Of a stretch of DNA of 64,000 nt, positions 60,736 through 64,000 are shown in pieces; the first letter of the stretch is position 1, and each line of letters starts with the position of its first letter. Made by a program: the position numbers and the translations under genes. Origin of the DNA: Vespa crabro (lineage: Eukaryota > Arthropoda > Insecta > Hymenoptera > Vespidae); assembly GCF_910589235.1 (NCBI RefSeq), contig NC_060960.1, forward strand, positions 10,513,619 to 10,577,618. Reading direction: 5' to 3'. Below the pieces are notes generated by a model. That model saw only the letters and a program-made list of their open reading frames with translations, had not been told where the DNA came from and ran no database searches.

Positions 60736-61299
60736 AGAGTATGTACTCCTTTTCAGCTGTATCCGAGAGAGGAACCGGTTTAATTGGAAAAAAGGGTAAA
60801 GGATAATTTCTCTCTCCCCCTCTCTCTCTCTTCCTGTCCTTCCTCTCTCTCTCTCTCTTTCTATCTATCTATCTATCTATCTATAGCGTCTGCTCGTCTA
60901 TCTGTCTACTACCCTCCGGCACAGTGGGTATCTGTCGAGGAAGTATTTGCAGGCGACTGTACAGAAACCCAATTTAGTCTGCGGTCGACTAATCCTATCC
61001 TACTACATACCATCAGTCGATAGCTTGGGGCTTAACCTTCTCCTTCTATCTCTTCTCTCTTGCTCTCTCTTTCTCTCTCACTCACACACATACTCTCTTT
61101 CTATCTCTATCTCTATCCCTATCTTTCTATCTTTTTCTCTCATGCTCTCACGTTTCCTCACTTTCATTCTCTCGCCTTCATTCTTTTATCACAATGATCC
61201 TCTCAAACTGTTCGAAAGGATTTGATCGCTTCGCGGAGACACATTTTTGAAAAGTTTCCACTCATCTGCTCTAACGTCCACTCATTTTCTTGCCTTCTC

Positions 61300-61354
<55 letters not shown>

Positions 61355-61517
61355 CTCTATTTCTTTCTCTTTACCTCGAAGATTTCACCTCGTTTCGCGG
61401 ACCTTCTTCTTGAGACCTTTTGATCGGCCAGACCGATCGATGTACGTGAGATGATGGATTAAAAGAACCTTCCCTTTATCTTCGACTCCTTGTTGTTCCT
61501 TTACTCTTTTTTTTTCT

Positions 61518-61557
<40 letters not shown>

Positions 61558-61950
61558 CTACTGCTAGTATCATTTCCAATGAGGGAAAATTTTTAATACG
61601 AGAAAAAAAATACATGTAACATACGTACGTATTAATGTGTGTATCTATCTCTTATGCCTCTGCGATATCGTACTATCTTTTTTAAAATTGAATTCGATCC
61701 TATAATACTTCGAATTTGTCTCGAGTTAAACGAGTGGAAAAAATAAAATGAGAAAGAACAAAATTATTGTTTCGTACGTTAGGGCTTGCAAAAGGAGCGA
61801 GAAAACAGAAATGAAAAGAAAAAAAAAAAAAAAGAAAAAGAAAAATATAAAAAGCAAAAGAAAGAACAAGAACCCGTTTCTTTCATTTTGAAAGTATTTT
61901 TTTTCCCTTTTTTTTCTTTTTCTTTTACCCACAGTAAGCACATATATACA

Positions 61951-61988
<38 letters not shown>

Positions 61989-62687
61989 CTACAGGGATAT
62001 AGGATATGTACTATATGTTTTCGAGTAGTTCACGTAATTGTCAACGAGAAAAACGTTCCTCCTTCCTCGTTTCCTCCTCCACGTTATCTCTCTTCCTCCA
62101 CCTATCCCGACTGTCTCCGCCATTTCTAATTATCCGAGAACCGATCCACTAAAGCGAAGGTGGAGCAGGAGTTACGATTAGCGTCTCGTCACCGAAGACA
62201 GCAACGTGGAACCCCGCCAAGAATCCGACGAAGGTGCAAGCCGAAGGGCGGATTGGCCTCTCTGTAACTGTCTCTGAGAATTGATATAAAAAGAGAGATA
62301 GAGAGAGAGAGAGAAAGAGGGAGGGAGGGAGGAAGGGAGGGAGAGAGAGAGAGAGAGAGAGAGAGATAAAAAAATACTCATCCCGTACTACATATTATCA
62401 GCTGACAGGCACACCGGAGACAGTGAATTTCCTTCGAATTTTTCGTTCGCTTAATCTGCAACCATTCTGTTGTTACAGAACTATTATTAATGGCACTGTG
62501 CTCTTTTATCAATTTCTACATTTCTTTTTCTTTTCCTTTCTTTTTTTTTCCTTTTGTTTTTCTTTGTTTGTTCGTTCGTTCGTTCGTTCGTTTGTTTCTT
62601 TTTTAATTCCTCGGGTTGAAATGCGTAAACAATACGACGTTCTCTCGTCCTTTTCTACAAATAACATGCGATTTTAGAAACGTAGCA

Positions 62688-62718
<31 letters not shown>

Positions 62719-63060
62719 TTTTTTATTTCTTTCTCCGATTTCAACATAGTTGGCAAAAACGCTTTAGCAAATAGTTTTCGGTAACAATTTTCTAGAGTAT
62801 TTTACTGGTTTAGCACATGGCGGCGCGAACAAGCGAGCCACCTCGCGTTCTATCTCTCTTTTACTCGCGCGACATCTTTTTTTCCTCTCCTTTTTTCTCT
62901 TCTTTTTTTTTTCTCTTTTTTTTTTTTTCTTTTTTTTTTTTCCTTAATTCGCGAAATTCCCCCGTCATGATACAGAGTAGGTTTCAACGTTATTACATTG
63001 ACTCTCATTTTTTTTCTTTTTTCCTTTTTTTTTTTTTCCTTTCTTTTCTATAATTGGATC
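60736..63060. other. noncoding, CT-rich; CpG-rich ATG context at 62817
   Basis: CT and CTAT runs lie at 60811-60885, 61060-61140, 61305-61350 and 61521-61550. AT covers 61954-61984, GA/GGAG 62299-62369, GTTC 62570-62591, and CT 62691-62712. Bases 62090-62280 and 62800-62870 (GGCGGCGCGAACAAGCGAGC) are complex and CpG-rich, but the frames run into T-rich repeats. No gene is supported. Confidence 0.5.
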
Positions 63061-63074
63061 GAACGAAGGCTTTC

Positions 63075-63520
63075 AAAATAATTGAATTTGTTTCTTGTAT
63101 CAATCGTAAAAGTCTTTTTTCCTTTGATCTGACATAATTATTGTGTTTTACAATTCGATCAGATTTTTATAATAGTAATTTGCCATCTTAGAAAAAGTTT
63201 CAATTGTATTTAATCACAATTCGATCGGACATTTATCTCGAAATTTGTCACTTTCGGAAAAATATCAATTAAATTCAGTCACAATTCGATATCAGACTTT
63301 TCTCACGGATATTGTTATTTTATTAAAAAACAAAACAAAAAAAAATGTCAATTAAATTCAATCACAATTCGATCAGACTTCTCGCTGGAAACTTGTTATT
63401 TATACAAAAAAAAAAAAAAAAAAGAAAAAAAATATATATCAATTAAATTTAGTTACAAATCGATCAGATTTTTCGCTCGAAATTCGTCATTCAAAAAAAA
63501 GACAAAAATTTCAATTAATA
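63075..63520. repeat. diverged satellite-like tandem array, 65-90-bp monomers, five to six copies
   Basis: The motif CACAATTCGATCAGACTT recurs with changes at about 63149, 63215, 63280, 63363 and 63453. Each copy is followed by a GAAA.TTGTCA/TTATT block and an A-run, then TCAATTAAATT. Spacing is 65, 65, 83 and 90 bp, and the growth comes from longer A-runs. A degenerate first unit may begin near 63075. Confidence 0.8.
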
Positions 63521-64000
63521 ATATATATAACAAGATTATATGCATATATATATATGCATATATAAAAACAAAGAAAAAGAAAACTCGACCATAATGATCT
63601 TTTGTTTCTTTTTTCCGGTTAATTTTTTTTTTCTTTTCCTTCTAATTTTTTCATATATATCCGACAAGAAGAAACTTACGTTTCCTTTTCGAAGAAGAAA
63701 AATCCTATCGTAAGCCGAACGACGAAAGAAAGTTGTCAGCTGGTTCGTCGAAACTTTTCACGAGGAAAACTCTAGTTTTCTATTTAGCAACGATTCTCAT
63801 CTTTGATCTTTCGTTCTGATCCGATCTAAAAAACATTGCCACAGATTCTCACTTCGTTGGGTCTGTTCGTCAAAAAAAAAAAAAAAAAAAAACAAAAAAG
63901 AAAGAGAAGAAAGAAAGAAAAAAAAGAAGAAAAAAAAAGGAAGACGCCGTAAGAGAGAAAGAAATAGAGAGAAAGAAAACGTCGGTTTGCGGCGGACGTT
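63521..64000 (-). other. right edge, possible minus-strand 5' exon
   Basis: On the minus strand, non-repetitive sequence from about 63870 runs to AAAGGAAAC and then the consensus donor GTAAGT (63679-63674). It contains stops in all frames, so if it is an exon it is untranslated. A poly-A tract (63872-63893) and purine-rich DNA lie further right. CpG-rich CGGTTTGCGGCGGACG closes the window. Only the splice-site match and composition support this. Confidence 0.18.

Noticed and set aside
4872..62370. Dozens of frames rich in SLSLSL, RERERE, YIYIY or FFFF
   Set aside because: Each coincides with CT, GA, AT or poly-T microsatellites that happen to lack stops in one frame.

Overview
The window looks like nuclear DNA of an insect. 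Two genes near the left edge, a ribosomal protein and a spliceosome subunit, are unambiguous and of animal type, with small spliceosomal introns. The rest is AT-rich, keeps many CpG dinucleotides and is saturated with simple repeats (AT, GA/CT, CA/GT, AAT, GATA, poly-A/T). That texture fits aculeate Hymenoptera such as wasps, hornets or bees. This placement is an inference from sequence texture, not a database match.

Layout. Bases 1-3200 hold a compact convergent housekeeping pair. RpL27A (uL15) runs on the + strand in five coding exons (702-1787). SF3A2 (spliceosomal SF3a66) runs on the - strand in two coding exons (3155-2239). About 450 bp separate their stop codons, and that gap contains a very G-rich run able to form a quadruplex. 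The two proteins act in different processes (60S ribosome and U2 snRNP), so the pairing is probably positional only.

From about 3.2 kb to the right edge (about 95% of the window) I find no gene I can name and no transposon protein. The listed open frames are mostly translations of GA/CT, AT and poly-T repeats (runs of SLSL, RERE, YIYI, FFF). The best candidate for more coding sequence is a first coding exon at 12912-12972. It encodes a 20-residue signal-peptide-like leader, has an in-frame upstream stop, and ends in a consensus GTAAGT donor in phase 1. A CpG-dense block at 10.62-10.81 kb could be its promoter. If real, much of what follows could be its introns. Weaker exon or small-ORF candidates lie at 9.1, 29.3, 33.8, 43.2-43.6, 49.6, 56.5 and 60.6 kb, and a possible minus-strand 5' exon lies at the right edge.

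The most unusual material is structural. A 172-bp inverted repeat about 96% identical between arms brackets 1.06 kb (52163-53564). Several old tandem duplications have distinct monomers: about 240-290 bp at 6.5-7.05 kb, 209 bp at 20 kb, 203 bp at 23.7-24.5 kb, 298 bp at 26.45-27.07 kb, and 65-90 bp at 63.1-63.5 kb. There are also paired palindromes, two X-box (RFX) motifs 23 bp apart, and canonical G4 motifs. No CRISPR, rRNA, tRNA or intact mobile element was seen.
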